The notes: generated from the letters alone by a model not told the origin. Positions 33,101-46,113 are shown, counted from the first letter of the stretch. The stretch is 64,000 bases of DNA from Saccharum officinarum (GCA_020631735.1 CM036221.1:13373381-13437380); one strand, 5' to 3'. A program made the numbers and translations.

Positions 33101-34023
33101 TCAGAGACCAAGGTCATTAGAGCTCTTCAACAACGGGTAATTAGGCCACAAACTGTCAGTGTCAGCGTCTTGATAATGGTCATGGAAATTCACTTTCAGA
33201 GGTCAAAACTCGGTCAAACTCAGTGCAACTTTTTGCATGCTCTTCTCCATAATATAACCTTCAACTTTTATTTTTGTACCAACTCAAGTTTCTTAACGAA
33301 TTTTGGAGAACGTGGAATGCCAACGTCGTTGCTTAGCGAAACTCCAGACTTAGAATATTTCTAAGTGCTGAAAACAACAGCAAATTCGATCTTGTGAACT
33401 TGATTTGACTTACTTCCAAGCTGATCTAGCTCTTAGTCCAAAAACAAAGTTTGTTCTACATGATATGGACTACAACTTTCATTTAAGGTCCAACCTCAAA
33501 ACTGGTATAGAACCTGTTGTTCTACTTTGACCAAAGTAGGATCACGATAAAGCTTAATTTATCCTTTTTTATCCATTGGAGCATTTTCTAGACATTTGCT
33601 CAACACGAACCTTTCATGACTTTTGTTGTAGAGTCCATCTAGAGTCTTTTGGTCAAGGTTGTAAGGTTTGGTTGATGACCTATATTTTCATTCACTTAAT
33701 AGTGCAATTCAAGCACTTAGTAAAACTATTCCAACAAGGATATAACTTATCATTTCATGTGACTTTTTGACTCCAAACTTCATGAAACTTTTTGAGTGAC
33801 CAATATAGATAGGTACTAAGGTGAGACACATGAAAATATTGCAATAACACCACCCAAGCATACATCTTGAAAATAGCCTATATGTGAAGCAATGGTGCAA
33901 CATCCAAGTTTAGGTTGGACAACTGTCCATAGGTTTGACCTTGACATCTTCATCACCACTTAATCTATCATGTTTGAGGTCAAACCCATTGCTTAACTGG
34001 TGGCAAACACCTAGGGTGTTACA
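30134..34023 (-). repeat. 3' LTR of element B
   Basis: This 3,890-bp LTR reads TGTAACACCC...GTTCCGTTACA on the minus strand. It carries a copy of the 54-nt module (30,558-30,611) and a diverged GGCAAGCCTCGGAGCAT motif (31,617-31,633). Compared with the 5' LTR it has lost about 730 bp (the GC-rich block equivalent to about 63,184-63,910) at about 32,957. It keeps a 298-bp segment (32,323-32,620) that the 5' LTR has lost. Confidence 0.9.
30558..30611 (-). promoter_or_regulatory. 54-nt GTAAGT...TTGCAG module (element B 3' LTR)
   Basis: On the minus strand it starts GTAAGTCTAG and ends TTGTTGCAG. The stem CTGAGTAC / GTACTCAG is kept while loop and flanks differ from element A. The length is again 54. 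Confidence 0.7.
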
Positions 34024-34056
34024 GCCCTCCCCCTTAAAAGAATCGCGTCCCGAGAT
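34024..34056 (-). other. Polypurine tract and preceding hairpin of element B
   Basis: On the minus strand ATCTCGGGACGCGAT (34,056-34,042), a near-palindrome, is followed by AAGGGGGAGGG directly before the TGTAACACC start of the 3' LTR. The same arrangement is found in elements C and D. Confidence 0.75.
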
Positions 34057-36586
34057 TTAGGACGAAAGGCTTTTATGGAAGAGAGACATGCTACCAGTTT
34101 CCAATATCAGCCATAGCTTTAGGCTACCTAGCTTCAAGCATAAGAGAGGCCAATTTGGTCAAGACACTTTCTGATACTTGTCCTTTGTAGTAAGTTTTGT
34201 CTAAAGAATTTCCTTCGTTGGCCTTCATGAAGTATTGTTATTTTGGGAGGAATCCAAGATAGCAATGTCCTACGTACTTCATCCTCGATGTACGAAGAGC
34301 GATATAAACGTAGACTAAATACTTGTAGCATCTACTTCCCAAGTGGATATAGCACAGACATTATGGACTTTGCACTAGACCGCAGTCGGTTGACGGATAT
34401 TCCTTACAACGGTGCTATATTTGCTCCCAAGGTTTGAAAAGCAGTTCTCTTTCTCTGATAACAATATTGTATGGTCTGAGTCTGCTGAGTGAGTGGTAAA
34501 CGTAGTAGCTGACTCTATCGGCTCAACGTTCTCGATGATCATTCCTTAGGGAGCCTTCGTATCCAAGTTGCAACAGTGATCTAGGTTGAATCTGATGCAA
34601 CCTCTTGGGTAAAAACACATATAAGGTACCAAAGGCATGTCAGCATTGGAGAACCATTGGCGTAGAAGGATGTTAGTAAGGCTTGAAGGACAACACAAGT
34701 TGCAAGTAATCGCAAAACTAGGGACTAGTTCACTACCAAGCAGGTTAAGTATAATTTGTCTTTATGGTGCAGTTGCACAACAAGTTGGGTTGACTTGCAT
34801 CGTAGCAAAACTAGCTTTCTTACCTCATTTGTTGTCGAGGCTTCCATTCTAAGGCCAATCAATATCTCAAAAACCAAAATCCAAAAATCTACGGTTTGAC
34901 ACCTTCCAATTGCTTTCGAATTGCAAGGGCAAAATTTTGACTTATAGAACACCTTGACTGCTCGCGCATTGCTGATCTAAGAGGGTAAAGGCAAGGCACA
35001 TAAGGGTGCAATTAGTCTTCCCAAGGGTATTGAGGGTTGTCTAACAGTAAGATACCTATCAATTGCAAGTTCTTGGCATGCATTACAAACATAACCTTCC
35101 AATGCAAAGGATGATCGCAGTCAACAGAGAAATTACTGATTATGTACCCTTTTGTTTTTTGTTCATATCACACAAATTGCTGCTCTAATATGCACAAATC
35201 TTGGTGGGCATATAGATCCATGGGTATTCTAACTACTCGCCAAAATTGAGCTCAAACGGACACCGTTTAACTATCCAACAACCCATCCACCAAAATAGCT
35301 CTGTTCTGAAATGGCAGCAAACCAAGCTAACAAGACATCTCTCAAATCCTATGTTTTACACAACCAATACTCATACCCACTTAAGACATTAAAGGGTCCT
35401 AAGCAAGGAATGAGGTTACCAAGTTTAGGGTCAATCTAACTTCGTTTGAGTCACTAATCGTCGACTTGAAGATAACCTGTTTAGTGCCACAAAATTTGGA
35501 CAGATTTCATGTCCTCCCTTTTCTTCGCCCCACACGTTGAGGTGTGTGTTTTGCACTCTCTAACTTTTCTCATAGCAGCAGCAGTCTTTCTCTAGCTGAG
35601 GATGGAGGCTAGAGTTTTCCGTACATGCTTCTCTCGTAACACTTCAACCATCGTTCTAGACACCAACTTGACTATGCACAAGCATTGGACTTGTGGGCTA
35701 TTTTCACAGGGCACAAAACATTATTCCACATGTAGGGCATTTCTACATTGACAAGGAACCATTTTTGAATATTTTCTGGCATTTCATCCAATAGAACCTT
35801 GAACCAAAACCGTTTTTGGCATTTCATCCAATAGAACCTTGAAACTATGGACATGCTTTCTCTAGTTCTTCACTTAGCGAATACAATATCTTGCACTATA
35901 TACGTGATTGTCCAAGATGGAATTGACTTGATAGTACATTTGTAGAAGAAGTAGCAATTGCATTGCTGGTCGGCTTCATGGCTTATTTGCTTACTATTGT
36001 TCATCGGGACATAACCATCATAACTATCGAGGAATCGTTACTTGACTGGAGATTAACCTTCTTACTGGTAACTAATCAGTTGTCTCTCAATTCTCAAAGT
36101 TCCAACCTTTACTCTTGACCACCACAATAATTGCAGTCGAGGCACAAACAAGTGGTCGGCATCGAAGTCTATAGATAAGGAGTCACACCAAAGAGAGTTG
36201 ATTTCATCTGTATGACTATCATCCACACAAGGATCAAGACTTTGATAGTTAGGTCATATGCACCATGTGACGATCAGTTCTTTTCCAATGGATAACTTGT
36301 CCAATAATTTAGTGTTAGGTGCCCATTCGATTCAACAGGGATGGCATACATTGCTCAATCGATGACCGACGTCGTACAAGGACACTTGGGAAGAGTCACT
36401 TGTCTATCACCTCTTGTAGTCTGTTAATGTTTATGTCAATGACTGTTCTTCAAAGGTTATCCTCTTAGAAACTTCAGGAGGAAGCTCTACTACACAAGGT
36501 CTGAGATATGAATCTTCAAACAAGATATAGGGAGATAACCAAGGAAAACGGTCACGAGAAATAACACATCGACTGTCGTTTTATAA

Positions 36587-36694
36587 TGGATCATGACTAG
36601 CAACCCTGATACCAGCGCGTGCCGAGCAGCACAACCTTGTGTGCGCGCCCATAGGAAGCTCTTAGTTTTGTCGCGGCACCATAGAATACTAATC
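36587..36694 (-). promoter_or_regulatory. Conserved GC-rich non-coding block (element B)
   Basis: Minus-strand counterpart of 24,312-24,420. It shares GGTGCCGCGAC, TTGTGCTGCTCGGCACGCG, GGTATC and GCTAGTCATGATCCA, although no coding sequence surrounds it. Confidence 0.65.
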
Positions 36695-38154
36695 ATAACA
36701 CCATTATTAAACGCACAAACAAAGTGGAATTTTAAGTGGCACCGATTGGGTGGTAAGAACAAGCACCATACAAGGGAGGAGTAGCAAGCAAGGGTAGTTA
36801 CAACGTTTAGAGTCAATAAGGAGGTGATTTGAAGATTAAAACACAGCGCAAGAGAACATAGCTTAATTACCGAAGACAACTGAGCAAGGGTTCTTGGTCA
36901 TTTCCACGCACGCCTTGCGTCCACCAAGGTGATTACCAGACGAAAGGTTCCGGTCACGTTGGACAATAACATGAGATCAAGATTAATAACGTTGAGAGAC
37001 TTTAGAAGTTGAGATTGACTTAGCAGACTTCTAGAACAAAATGATACACCGATCAGAGATTGGGTTGATAAGATAGCCACCTAATTTCGCAAGCAAAGAT
37101 TTCTAGATTAGACAACGAGAGATTAGTGTTGCTCGGATCATCTATAGAAGATACAATCGGGAGGTCCAACAAAGGCATAAACACACTAACATTCAAGGGC
37201 TAACAACCACGTCTATAGGCTCTAGCTCTTAAGAGAGAACCTACTTCGAGACGACAACCATGCGATTACGTAACGTGAGCGTTGTTCTAGGATAAAGCAT
37301 CTTCAACACTCATATGCTCACCGAGGACAAAAGAGAGGTCAACTATGACACTACCTAGATAACAAGCATCTACACAACATCACTATTTTAAGCGGACACT
37401 TAAGACAATCAGTCAGGTTAGCTTAAGCACCCAATACTAAGCAGAAGGCTCACACCTAACAAGCATTTATCAACAAGAACTAACTACAAGTTTAGACAAA
37501 ACAAAAGCATGCTAAAGTAACCAACTTAGTGCATACACAGAGCCTAGACAGCAACGCAGCAGACACATGTTTTAAACAAAACATAAGTTGTAAGCATTAA
37601 ACTAAGGTGGTACTAGACTTATTGGGAAGCTTACTAAGTTATCTATAACTTTCTTATTCACACTAAGGACTAATTCACAGATTACATTATTATGACCATG
37701 AAAATATTACTACAACAGAAACTGTTCTAGTAGCCAAAGTTCATTACATGCAAAATAATGTTTAACCTTGTTGTGTTAATAAGAGAGCACACAACCACAT
37801 TATTCTAGTAACTCCAAACATTCTTACTTTAGACTAATCAATAATTTAGTTTATTCATAGGAATCACAATTACTTGGGTAAGCATTTGCAAGAGCTTGCA
37901 GGAGCAACACATCCACCACTAGATTAAACTAGAGGACATTTATAAGTTCAAACATATAACCATAATTATTTCTATCAAAGCTAAGCACACACTATTTCAA
38001 GCACTTCCTATTCAAGTAACATGGAACAAGGCATTCTTGACTAACTCCAAACAAGGAAGATAGTGCATCACATCAATCACAAGTTACTTATTATTAGGAC
38101 AAGGTGAGAGGAGCATAGTTATATGCACAAAGCAACAATCATGATAATGCATGA

Positions 38155-38331
38155 TTCGTCCTATTCGTTCTCACAAGATCACCAGCCTAAGGTGGCAATC
38201 ACGTTCTATGTCGGTGGCATAACACCCATTCTCTCGATATAGAGCTAGTCATCAGCTACATTCAACTTACGCATTCGTGGTTAGCGTACCTGCAGAAAAT
38301 TTCATTGCAGCCTAACAATTCCCAATATAGC
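38155..38331 (-). promoter_or_regulatory. Conserved leader module with GCAGGTAC (element B)
   Basis: Minus-strand counterpart of 23,219-23,390. ATTGGGAATTGTTAGGCTGC and TTTTCTGCAGGTACGCTAAC are nearly identical to element A, followed by a weaker TGCCACCG...GAACG...GCATTATCATG part. Confidence 0.6.
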
Positions 38332-38586
38332 ACACAATGAAAGCAGTAAACTAAATACTCTCCATACATACATCCCCTGATGCATATACTTCGGTATCAT
38401 AGCTACCCTACAAATGTACCCACAATTAAGTACTTTCATAAATACATGGTTAAACATGTAATTATATCAGTAACCATAGCTAACTCTCCCCTAGACCGAC
38501 GGTTGAACGGTCATGCTCTCCCAGCTCACACTTACCTTGGCGTAGGTGCGACGTTGCAAGAATGTAACTCTAGCGACATATATGTG

Positions 38587-41500
38587 TGGCATAATCTCCT
38601 AATCTAATGCCCTCCCAGGAGTACTTGTCTTCCATTAGACACTAAGTACCCAAGGGAGAATACTAAACTAAGTAATTCCGTCGAGCACACCGCGAGGGAG
38701 AACTCAAAGATCCACATTTTTACATCAGGATCACAAATGAGAGAGTAAAGCTTACAACATCCTTACCATTTCTTACATCACTTTTAGTACAATATCAGAG
38801 TAATTCATTATGTAGTTATAACATCAGACTATAAAAATATTATCAGAGTTCAGCGGAAATGAAACCATTTAATGACAAGTTAAACATTAACATGAAGACG
38901 TTTAAATGCATGAAATGATAATAGATGGATAGTATTTTCCTTGTAAAACTTTTAGTGATAGTTTTAACAAATAAATTCTACTCCGCATTGTAAAGGAAAT
39001 CCTCGCTGAGCCCACCAGGAGGTTTCCACACACAAGTATCAGCTCATCAGCACCTGTCACCTGCAACAGGGTAGAACAAACCCTGAGTACTCAATTTTAC
39101 TCCGCAAGACTTACCCATCAAGAAGAAGTAAAAAGACTCCAAGGATTATGCAAGGCTTTTTGGCTTGTGGGTTTCTTGTTTGCAAGAAGCAGCGCTAAGG
39201 GTGTGTCCTTAATTTCTTATTTTTAATAGCCGTATTTTATTTCTTATCCAACCTTCTATGTAAGCACCTAATCTATAATCAAGCAGGGTTGAGCAAACAG
39301 AACCCATTTCTTCATCTTTCCACTGCCAGTTCTTACTACGATGCCAGAGCGTAGTCAAGCCGTATCATCACGTAGAAACGGCGATTCGCGAATTAATATG
39401 CCCAGCTGGGTACCCCGAAAAACACACGCCTCACTTGTACCCTAGCACAAGCAAGACCAACACGTTCCCCTCCTGTCATAGGTTTCTAGGTCCCCGTCTA
39501 AACTTGGACTCCTAGCTCCCGTACTTGAGGCCCGGCCTCAATACGGTGCTAAGACCTCCACCTATCCCCGCCTCCAATCAGTCGGTCCGGAAAGAGCCGG
39601 AGCCCATGACAAGAGAGTAACAAGTCTTCCTAGCCTCATCCGCTAGTATATGCTCGGGATAAGAAGATCTGTGACTTGACCAGGGTCCATGCAATGAACG
39701 GTCCTTAATTGACACAGACGGAACAAATGCAACCAGAGCCCCGCTCTGTTGCCCAACCAGGTCCAAGTCCATCCAACCCGTTCCGCCCGGTCTCCAATTA
39801 TCCAATGACATTCATATTTCATGTGATAGTAACATGATGATAGTAACAATATTATAATTCCTATCTCTCGCGAGTGACAGGAAATCACTCGACCTCTATC
39901 GGAGTCCTGTAGCATAGCAATCTACACGATTCTGTCATACTAGTAAGACTATATATATATATATATCATTCAACTCCTTTAAACTTAATGCACAAGCATA
40001 AAATAAATAGCAGAATAATAGGGGTTATGCACCGGGGCTTGCCTGGGTAGAATATAACCAAAGTTAGCATTCCATCATAGTGGTCCGATCGTCCGGCACC
40101 ATCCTTTTTGTTGCCTCCGGGTGACTCCACGATCCATCGGTATTTCTATTATGACATTCGCGGATGCAACACATAGAGACGTAAATAAACACGACAGTCG
40201 CAAATTTACACTATGACATCACCTCTCAAGCTATGAACTAGCGTAGAGACTCACGTACTAAACCACGTATCCTTCCTACACGCAACACACTATTTTTCGA
40301 CAAACATTTTTGTTATGAAACCCAAGTTGTGGCTTTAGCATTTTACCGCTTGAACACATGTATTCAATTTAGAGTTCACCGGCTACCCTAACATATTTAT
40401 CATTATGTAGCTATCGAAACTACAGTGAGTAAATAATATTATGAAGCTACTGTAAAATTTTCAAGGCCAACACTATCCCCGTATTACTACAACCATGACT
40501 ACAAGTTTACATTTAATAATTTCAAGTGTCCCAACTAATTAGAGCAAGCCTAACAATATTATGAAACTACATGAGCCAATTACACCATTAGATAGATCAT
40601 GATTTTAGGAACCCTATGAACTTGGCTTCACAATTTTAGGACTCATGCACTATTTTATATTGGGTTTACAAGGTTGCTACCGAAATAAATTAGAAAACTA
40701 CCTTGGAGGACTAACGGGCCGGCGGCAACCCAATCGGCCCAGCAGCCTGACGCGAGGCGCGGCCGCTCGCAACCGCAGGCCCAGCAACGGCCCAAGGTGG
40801 GGGACGCTCGCGCACACGCAACCAAATTGCAAAAGAGGGCTCGAGCTCTACGGAAATCAAGCGATGCAGCGAGTTATTGTTTCTATAGACTAGAGCTTCG
40901 CACAAAACACCCCAAAAAGAGTTGCCTTCTCAACGGGGTGGTCCCCAGCGTGCCCGCGCGCGACGGCGCTGCATCGGCCGGCACCCGGTGCTGACGCTGG
41001 GCACCAGGAACCTATACTGACCCTACCAGTGGGTCGACCTCCATCTACCGCTAAATCCGCACGCATGGGCAGCAGTTGCAGGCCCAGCGGCACACCCCCA
41101 CGTGTGGCAGTGGCGAGCGGCGATCAGCGGTGACGGCACACCTAATCTGACGAACGAGGAGGGTGGGGAAGTGAAAGAAGTGGTGCGTGAGCACCAGAGG
41201 CATACCGCGCGTACAGTCGAAGGGTTGGAGCGGATGGGGAGAGCCTGTGTGGTGCTAGCCACGTGTGCGGTGATGGGGACAGCGGCGAGCCAAGCTGGCA
41301 AGACGGCGTCACGCCGCCACCGAAGGGGCCCTCGATCAAACCCACGCGCGCATGGTGAAGGTGAGGTCAAGGTGAGCTCAGATTAAGAACCAATTGAAAT
41401 AAAAAGCAACGAAGAGGCTTACCCCCAAACTTGCCTTGCTCCGGTGGTGAGCAGACCGGCGGCAGGGGGAAAACGGAATTGGTCGGCAACACAGCTTGTC

Positions 41501-42760
41501 AGAGGCTTGGAGCGAGTCAGTAGCTAGCTAAGTTCCTATGCTATGCGCTGGCGCGAGCAATTGGACTAAGTAGCTCCGAGCTAGGCAACTGAAGACAGCG
41601 GTCGCGGTGGTCTTGTGCATGGCGAGGCTGTGGGGGTAAGGAAGGGATGCGCCCGAGCGAACCGAGCGAGTTAAGTTGGTAGCTCCGTACGGTGGACCAC
41701 GCAGGCACGCGGTGCGGTTGACGCAATGGGGAGGGCTAGCGCAACACACACGATACGGTGGCCCGATCGAGCGGGAGCGCCAGCGCCGACCGGAGGCAGA
41801 GCAGGGCAGGGGGAAAGAAACCGGGTGGACGGCCCGGCTCTGGCATGACGCAACTGGCAGCAGAGCACGCGCGGGGCTAGCCACAGAAGGACGCGACGGC
41901 AGCATGACCGGGGAGCAGAGAGGTAACGCGGCGCACAGGGTGCGTCCTTGCGAGGTGACCGCGTACCCTAGCTGAGCCTGAGCGAAAGTTGACGAGCATG
42001 AAAATTAAAGCGAAACAAAGATCATCGATTCATCGGAGCATGGCTCAACCAGTTTTGTGCACCTACAGTCGCATCAACAATTGTCTATCGAAGCCATCGA
42101 CACGGCCTGAGAGTGACCCAAGGAAAAGATGGGAAGGTGCCAAGATGCGTTTGTCATGCCAAGTGCCAGTTCACAAACAGAGCAAGGAACAATGTTCACC
42201 GCGTGCTCTAGGTAGCTTTGGCAAATTTTTTACGGAAGCAACGTGACCCCCAACATGCCGACAACCTATACCAAGCTCACGTGCCCACTTAGATGCAACC
42301 GATGGTACCACTACACGTAGCAAGTGCTTAGTCATTTCTTTCAAATTTAAATGTCAAGATGGCATTGTCATTACTCCCTTCATTTTAGGTAGAATTGAAT
42401 TTTGAATTCGATTTTTGGAGCTAGCAAAACTCTAGCTAACCATAATTATTCCCCAAACAAGAAGGTTGCACTTCCATCTACGCAACTTGTGCATACATCT
42501 TTTACTTACGCGCCATGCTCAAGTTACCTTTTTATTTTCGTTTATAAATGTGTTTTCACGCCAATAATTAAAACGACTGATCGTTCCATTTCTAATTAGG
42601 GTCTTGTTAGTTTGTTTTCACATAACACCAATTAACCGACATTATCCGATTATCGTTTACGTGAGGTAAAAAAAATCTTAAAACCCAAGAACTTGTTTAC
42701 TCAATTTCTTTTGATCCTAATCGGGGTGCTAAGCAAGCTCGTAACACCAAGGGTGTTACT
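38587..42760 (-). repeat. 3' LTR of element D
   Basis: A 4,174-bp LTR with a GC-rich block at about 40,700-41,990, the GGCAAGCCCCGGTGCAT motif on the minus strand (40,027-40,043), the 54-nt module (39,061-39,114) and a short (AT)n run near 39,950. The terminal TGTAACACC is changed at its first bases (AGTAACACC) in this copy. Confidence 0.9.
39061..39114 (-). promoter_or_regulatory. 54-nt GTAAGT...TTGCAG module (element D 3' LTR)
   Basis: Minus strand GTAAGTCTTGCGGAGTAAAA to CCCTGTTGCAG. The middle differs from elements A and B and the hairpin is weaker, but GAGTACTCAGGGTTTGTTC, both ends and the 54-nt length are kept. Confidence 0.7.
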
Positions 42761-42794
42761 ACCAACCCCCCTTAAAATAATCTCGTCCCGAGAT
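42761..42794 (-). other. Polypurine tract and preceding hairpin of element D
   Basis: On the minus strand ATCTCGGGACGAGAT (42,794-42,780) is a perfect 6-bp stem with a 3-base loop. ATTTTAAGGGGGG follows and then the 3' LTR. Confidence 0.75.
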
Positions 42795-43868
42795 TTGGGG
42801 CAAGAATCAGAAAAAGGGGAAAACACAATTTCACTTCTTAGCAGAGATTACAAGAGGAGATTACACGACTTCGAAGACTACAACTCTCGGGGATCTAGAG
42901 GCATCATGGCTAAGAACAAACTGATACAACTCACAACCTCTCTAGAACTTGACGAAGACGTGGACAATGGAGGAGCAATAGGAAAACGATTATCCAGAAC
43001 ATGGCGTAGGCCCAGCAGATCCAGAAGCAAGAGACCGAGAACTCGAACATCACGAACCCTAAAACCTAACTAACCTGAGATGAACTTGAACTTCTTCAAT
43101 CTAAACCAGATCCCTTCCGCTGAGCTACTCCAACCCCTCAGGCTGGTGACCTTAGATCTGCAAGCAACGGCTGGATCTCGAATCTCGGTCTCCAACGGCT
43201 TCAGATCTGGAGGTGGGATGGAGGAGAGGTAAGCAAGGTGGCATTTATAGTCCAGTGGATGGAGGTGGTGGCGCAGCGCATCGGGAATGGAGGCAGCGTG
43301 GAGGGGGGGTCAAGGTTCACTGGGCAAGGAGGCGTGCGAGCGACACGCCTACAAAAAAGAAACGAGACAGGGGTCTGGTACGGAAACGAGGGCAAAAAAA
43401 TCAAGAGCCAACAAGCGTACCGGGGAAAGAGGGGTGTACAGTGCAAGGGCGAGGCGAGTGCGGCGCCATGCTATGGCCATGCGAGTACGACTCACATGGG
43501 CCCTACCACTGGCGGCTTCCGCAGGACACACAGTGACAGCGACCTAGCAAGTGTAGAGCGGTCACCGGGCACAAGGGCAACGTCAAGTCAGGTGTTCCAA
43601 ATACTCCAGACCAGTGATGGCTATCCTTTCCTTGTCGCTCTTCTCCCTCTTTTTCCTTTTGGATCCAGCTTGCACGGGCCTTTCGTATAGCCTGAGATCA
43701 GAACATACTTGCTTCTTCCAAAACCCCACTATCTCGGTCACAATTGTGAGAGTACTACTCCATCAACTCGCTGTGGATTTCCTGTTAGAACCCAAGGATA
43801 TTTTTACTAAGGAGAATATGGTAGCAAGAGCGGTACTGCAGGGTAACTTAGTAAAAGTGCCCGGTCAA
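42795..43868 (-). other. Promoter-like segment inside element D, possibly captured host sequence
   Basis: On the minus strand a GC-rich stretch (43,560-43,260) leads to CTATAAATG (43,250-43,242), a good TATA box. A pyrimidine-rich 5'-leader-like sequence, a Leu/Ser codon-free GC region and a possible donor CTCAGGTTAGT follow. None of this resembles gag or the equivalent part of element A. It could be captured host promoter plus first exon, or the remains of another LTR; the sequence alone does not decide. No protein is recognisable. Confidence 0.4.
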
Positions 43869-43960
43869 CAACCTCGATACCAGCGTGCACCGAGCAGCAC
43901 AACCATGTGGTCGCGATCCACAGGTGGCCCTCGGTTCCGTCGTGGCACCATAAGCTATTA
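43869..43960 (-). promoter_or_regulatory. Conserved GC-rich non-coding block (element D)
   Basis: Minus-strand counterpart of 24,312-24,420 with GGTGCCACGACGGAACCGAGG, GGTTGTGCTGCTCGGTGCACG and GGTATCGAGG, the most diverged copy of the three. Confidence 0.65.
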
Positions 43961-44494
43961 ACCAGGCAACCATTACCAACTTACTTGCAGCAAAAGCGGT
44001 GGAGTCATAGGTAGACCACAGAATGAGAAAAGGATCACAAAGAATTTAAAGCAACAAGGGTTCCTTTTCAAATCAAGGAACAAGGAGCTTAAATCCCAAG
44101 GCGGATTTATATCAAGGGGATTCAAGGGTTCTACTGGGACATCCACAAATGGGTTGATACAGTGTCCTCTTTCATTCAATCACGGTTGGCCTGCTCAATC
44201 TGAATAACTGTTCCTCTTGAAATCTGCTTGCGCTCGTCTCAAGAACCCTAAGCATGTCTATCACGGCCGAAAGGCAACTTGACGTAATCAATACAACAGA
44301 TAAGCAAACACTCATTCCAACGGTCGTACAGGGTGCAACATACAAGCACTCACTCTCTCATACTCGACACATCACTTGCATCCTACGACCAAATGACCTT
44401 AACGACTACGGACGAAGGACAAGGGAAAGGTTACAACACTAGAGGACAGTGATGAAAAACACTGCAGGCTACGGTTACATCTCCCCTAGGGCGA

Positions 44495-45440
44495 CTAATC
44501 CACTTTGTCAGGGCGAACGATTACATTCCTGGGCTCTTGGGGCTCTTCTGCTGGTTGCGGATCCGCTTCTTCTCCTAGCAGTGGCTGGGTGAGGGGAACG
44601 AAAGGTTCTATCTCTGAGGCTTCCGTGGGTGGAGGTGTTGGTGGTACAACAACACCAGTCCTCCTTCTCTCCAGCAGATGGACAGGGATTCCCTCCAAAA
44701 TTAAGGGTTCCTGTCTTTCCGTGGCGAGCGTCCTACGCTTGGCCCTTGTGGCAAGATAGGCGTCCTCTAGCTCCTGGGCATGTCAGTCTTGGTCTACCTT
44801 GACGGCTTCCGCCATGGCAGCCTCTCGACTCTCAGCGGCTGCTAGGCTGGCATGGGCTTCAGCAAGTTGCACTTCGAGCATCCTAGAGAAGATCTCGGCT
44901 TCCTCAACATGGCGGAGACACTCCCTCAGCTCCGAGGCCTACCAGTCGTACTGCTCATCTAGGGCCAACAAGTATGAGGTCAGGTGCACCAAGGTCAGGT
45001 TGTCCTCTTGCGCGTTCGGACCTTGCAAGGCCTCCATGTGAGCCCTCCATACTCGCCGATCCTTGTCCCAAGGTGGAAAGAACCACATGGGGGTACGAGC
45101 AATGGGCCCTTCATAGATCTGGCAGAGATGCCACAGGGCTTTGCGGGCCGCATCTTGGTAGGTGTCGCCAAAGCGAAACTCGGTTGTAGTCACATTCCAG
45201 GCTTCAGTGACATCAGGAAACTCCTCACTCTTGCCAATGTAGACGGTGACCTTACACCGCTCAGTGCCACGCTTCATGTACTCACGGCCCTCATACTCGG
45301 GATGATCTCGAACACCAAGTTTTTGTAGGGTGGCATACAGGATTTTGGGAAAACCCTCGGTGTTCAGGCAGTAGCTGCTAACCTAGACTCCTGCCATCCT
45401 TGTGGGTGGTGGTCACAAGGAAGGCTTGCAGAGGAGTTGG
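44495..45440 (-). pseudogene. Accessory ORF of element D (globular part, coiled coil, acidic/proline tail), two in-frame stops
   Basis: Reading down from ATG 45,277 to TAG 44,495 gives 261 codons in one frame, broken by TAG at 44,941-44,939 and TGA at 44,785-44,783. Family-like sequence continues upstream of that ATG to about 45,383 (SSYCLNTEGFPKILYATLQ); a further part (to about 45,440) is in another frame. The first part (TERCKVTVYIGKSEEFPD, TPMWFFPPWDKD) matches a class of hypothetical proteins I associate with grass gypsy elements. The second part is a coiled coil (VQLAEAHASLAAAESREAA), the third a Pro/Glu-rich tail. It occupies the place of the H3-tail ORF in element A and shares the coiled-coil-plus-acidic-tail plan, but has no H3-like start that I can find. 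Confidence 0.7.
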
Positions 45441-46113
45441 CTCAAGGGAAAAGGCTAAGTGAGCTGGGATGCACCGAATGATGGTTCCAAGTGGCTAAGC
45501 GTGCCCTCATATAAAGGTAGAGCGGCCAGTTGTCTTGTCGCAGTCCACCCTAGAGCCATGCACGGGGGCCAGTAAAAGTGAACAGCAAGATCTTCACACG
45601 CACGCGACAAGCACCGACCGAGGTCATAAAGGGTTAGTACGATTGTAAGACTGAGGTTCGACAAGAGTGCAGAAGGGGGTACGACAATGTATGGGCTAGA
45701 CAGGCGTGAACCAACAAGCGTGCATGGTGCACGAGACTACAGTACCATCGTGGCTACACGGACAAAGACTGGTCGACCTCCACAACAAATACACGACAGG
45801 ATATGCATGAATGCACGTCCTATCCGTCCTCACACTGTTACCGACATATAGGGCAACCGCTCTAAGATTTTTGGCACATCGTGCTCTCCCTGAAGCTAGT
45901 CGACGCTAGCGAACTAGGCACGGGGTTAGGGTACCTGCATGAAACTTGATTAAGCCTAACTAGGTCAGCAGAGTGCCATCTATCCTAGATACATAACCAT
46001 AGTAATAGGGCATACTTATTTAATTTCACATGCAAACGCCCTAACTTTTTGAAGAGAATTTGTTGTCAAATTTTAATTTAGAAAGGGTTTTGAAGCTTTA
46101 TTGTCACATTTAT
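45441..46113 (-). other. Leader of element D with weak GCAGGTAC module
   Basis: Non-coding sequence between primer site and accessory ORF. At 45,960-45,925 the minus strand reads GTTAGGCTTAATC then GCAGGTACCCTAAC, and downstream GTGAGGACGGATAGGACGTGC (about 45,830-45,800). This is the D version of the leader module of elements A and B. Confidence 0.55.

Larger units (their letters stand above)
34057..38586 (-). other. Internal region of element B without coding capacity
   Basis: About 4.5 kb with no frame above 129 codons and no gag, protease, RT or integrase similarity. Two conserved non-coding blocks shared with element A are recognisable (36,587-36,694 and 38,155-38,331), so the region is a leader-like stretch plus unassigned sequence. 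The upstream end (38,460-38,560) matches the GGTAAGTGTGAG...GGTCTAGGGGAGAG leader of element A at about 23,007-23,060. Element D separates it from the first part of the leader. Confidence 0.65.

Noticed and set aside
32801..33364. 187-codon plus-strand frame in element B's 3' LTR
   Set aside because: Antisense to the element and created by the deletion junction at about 32,957; no known domain.
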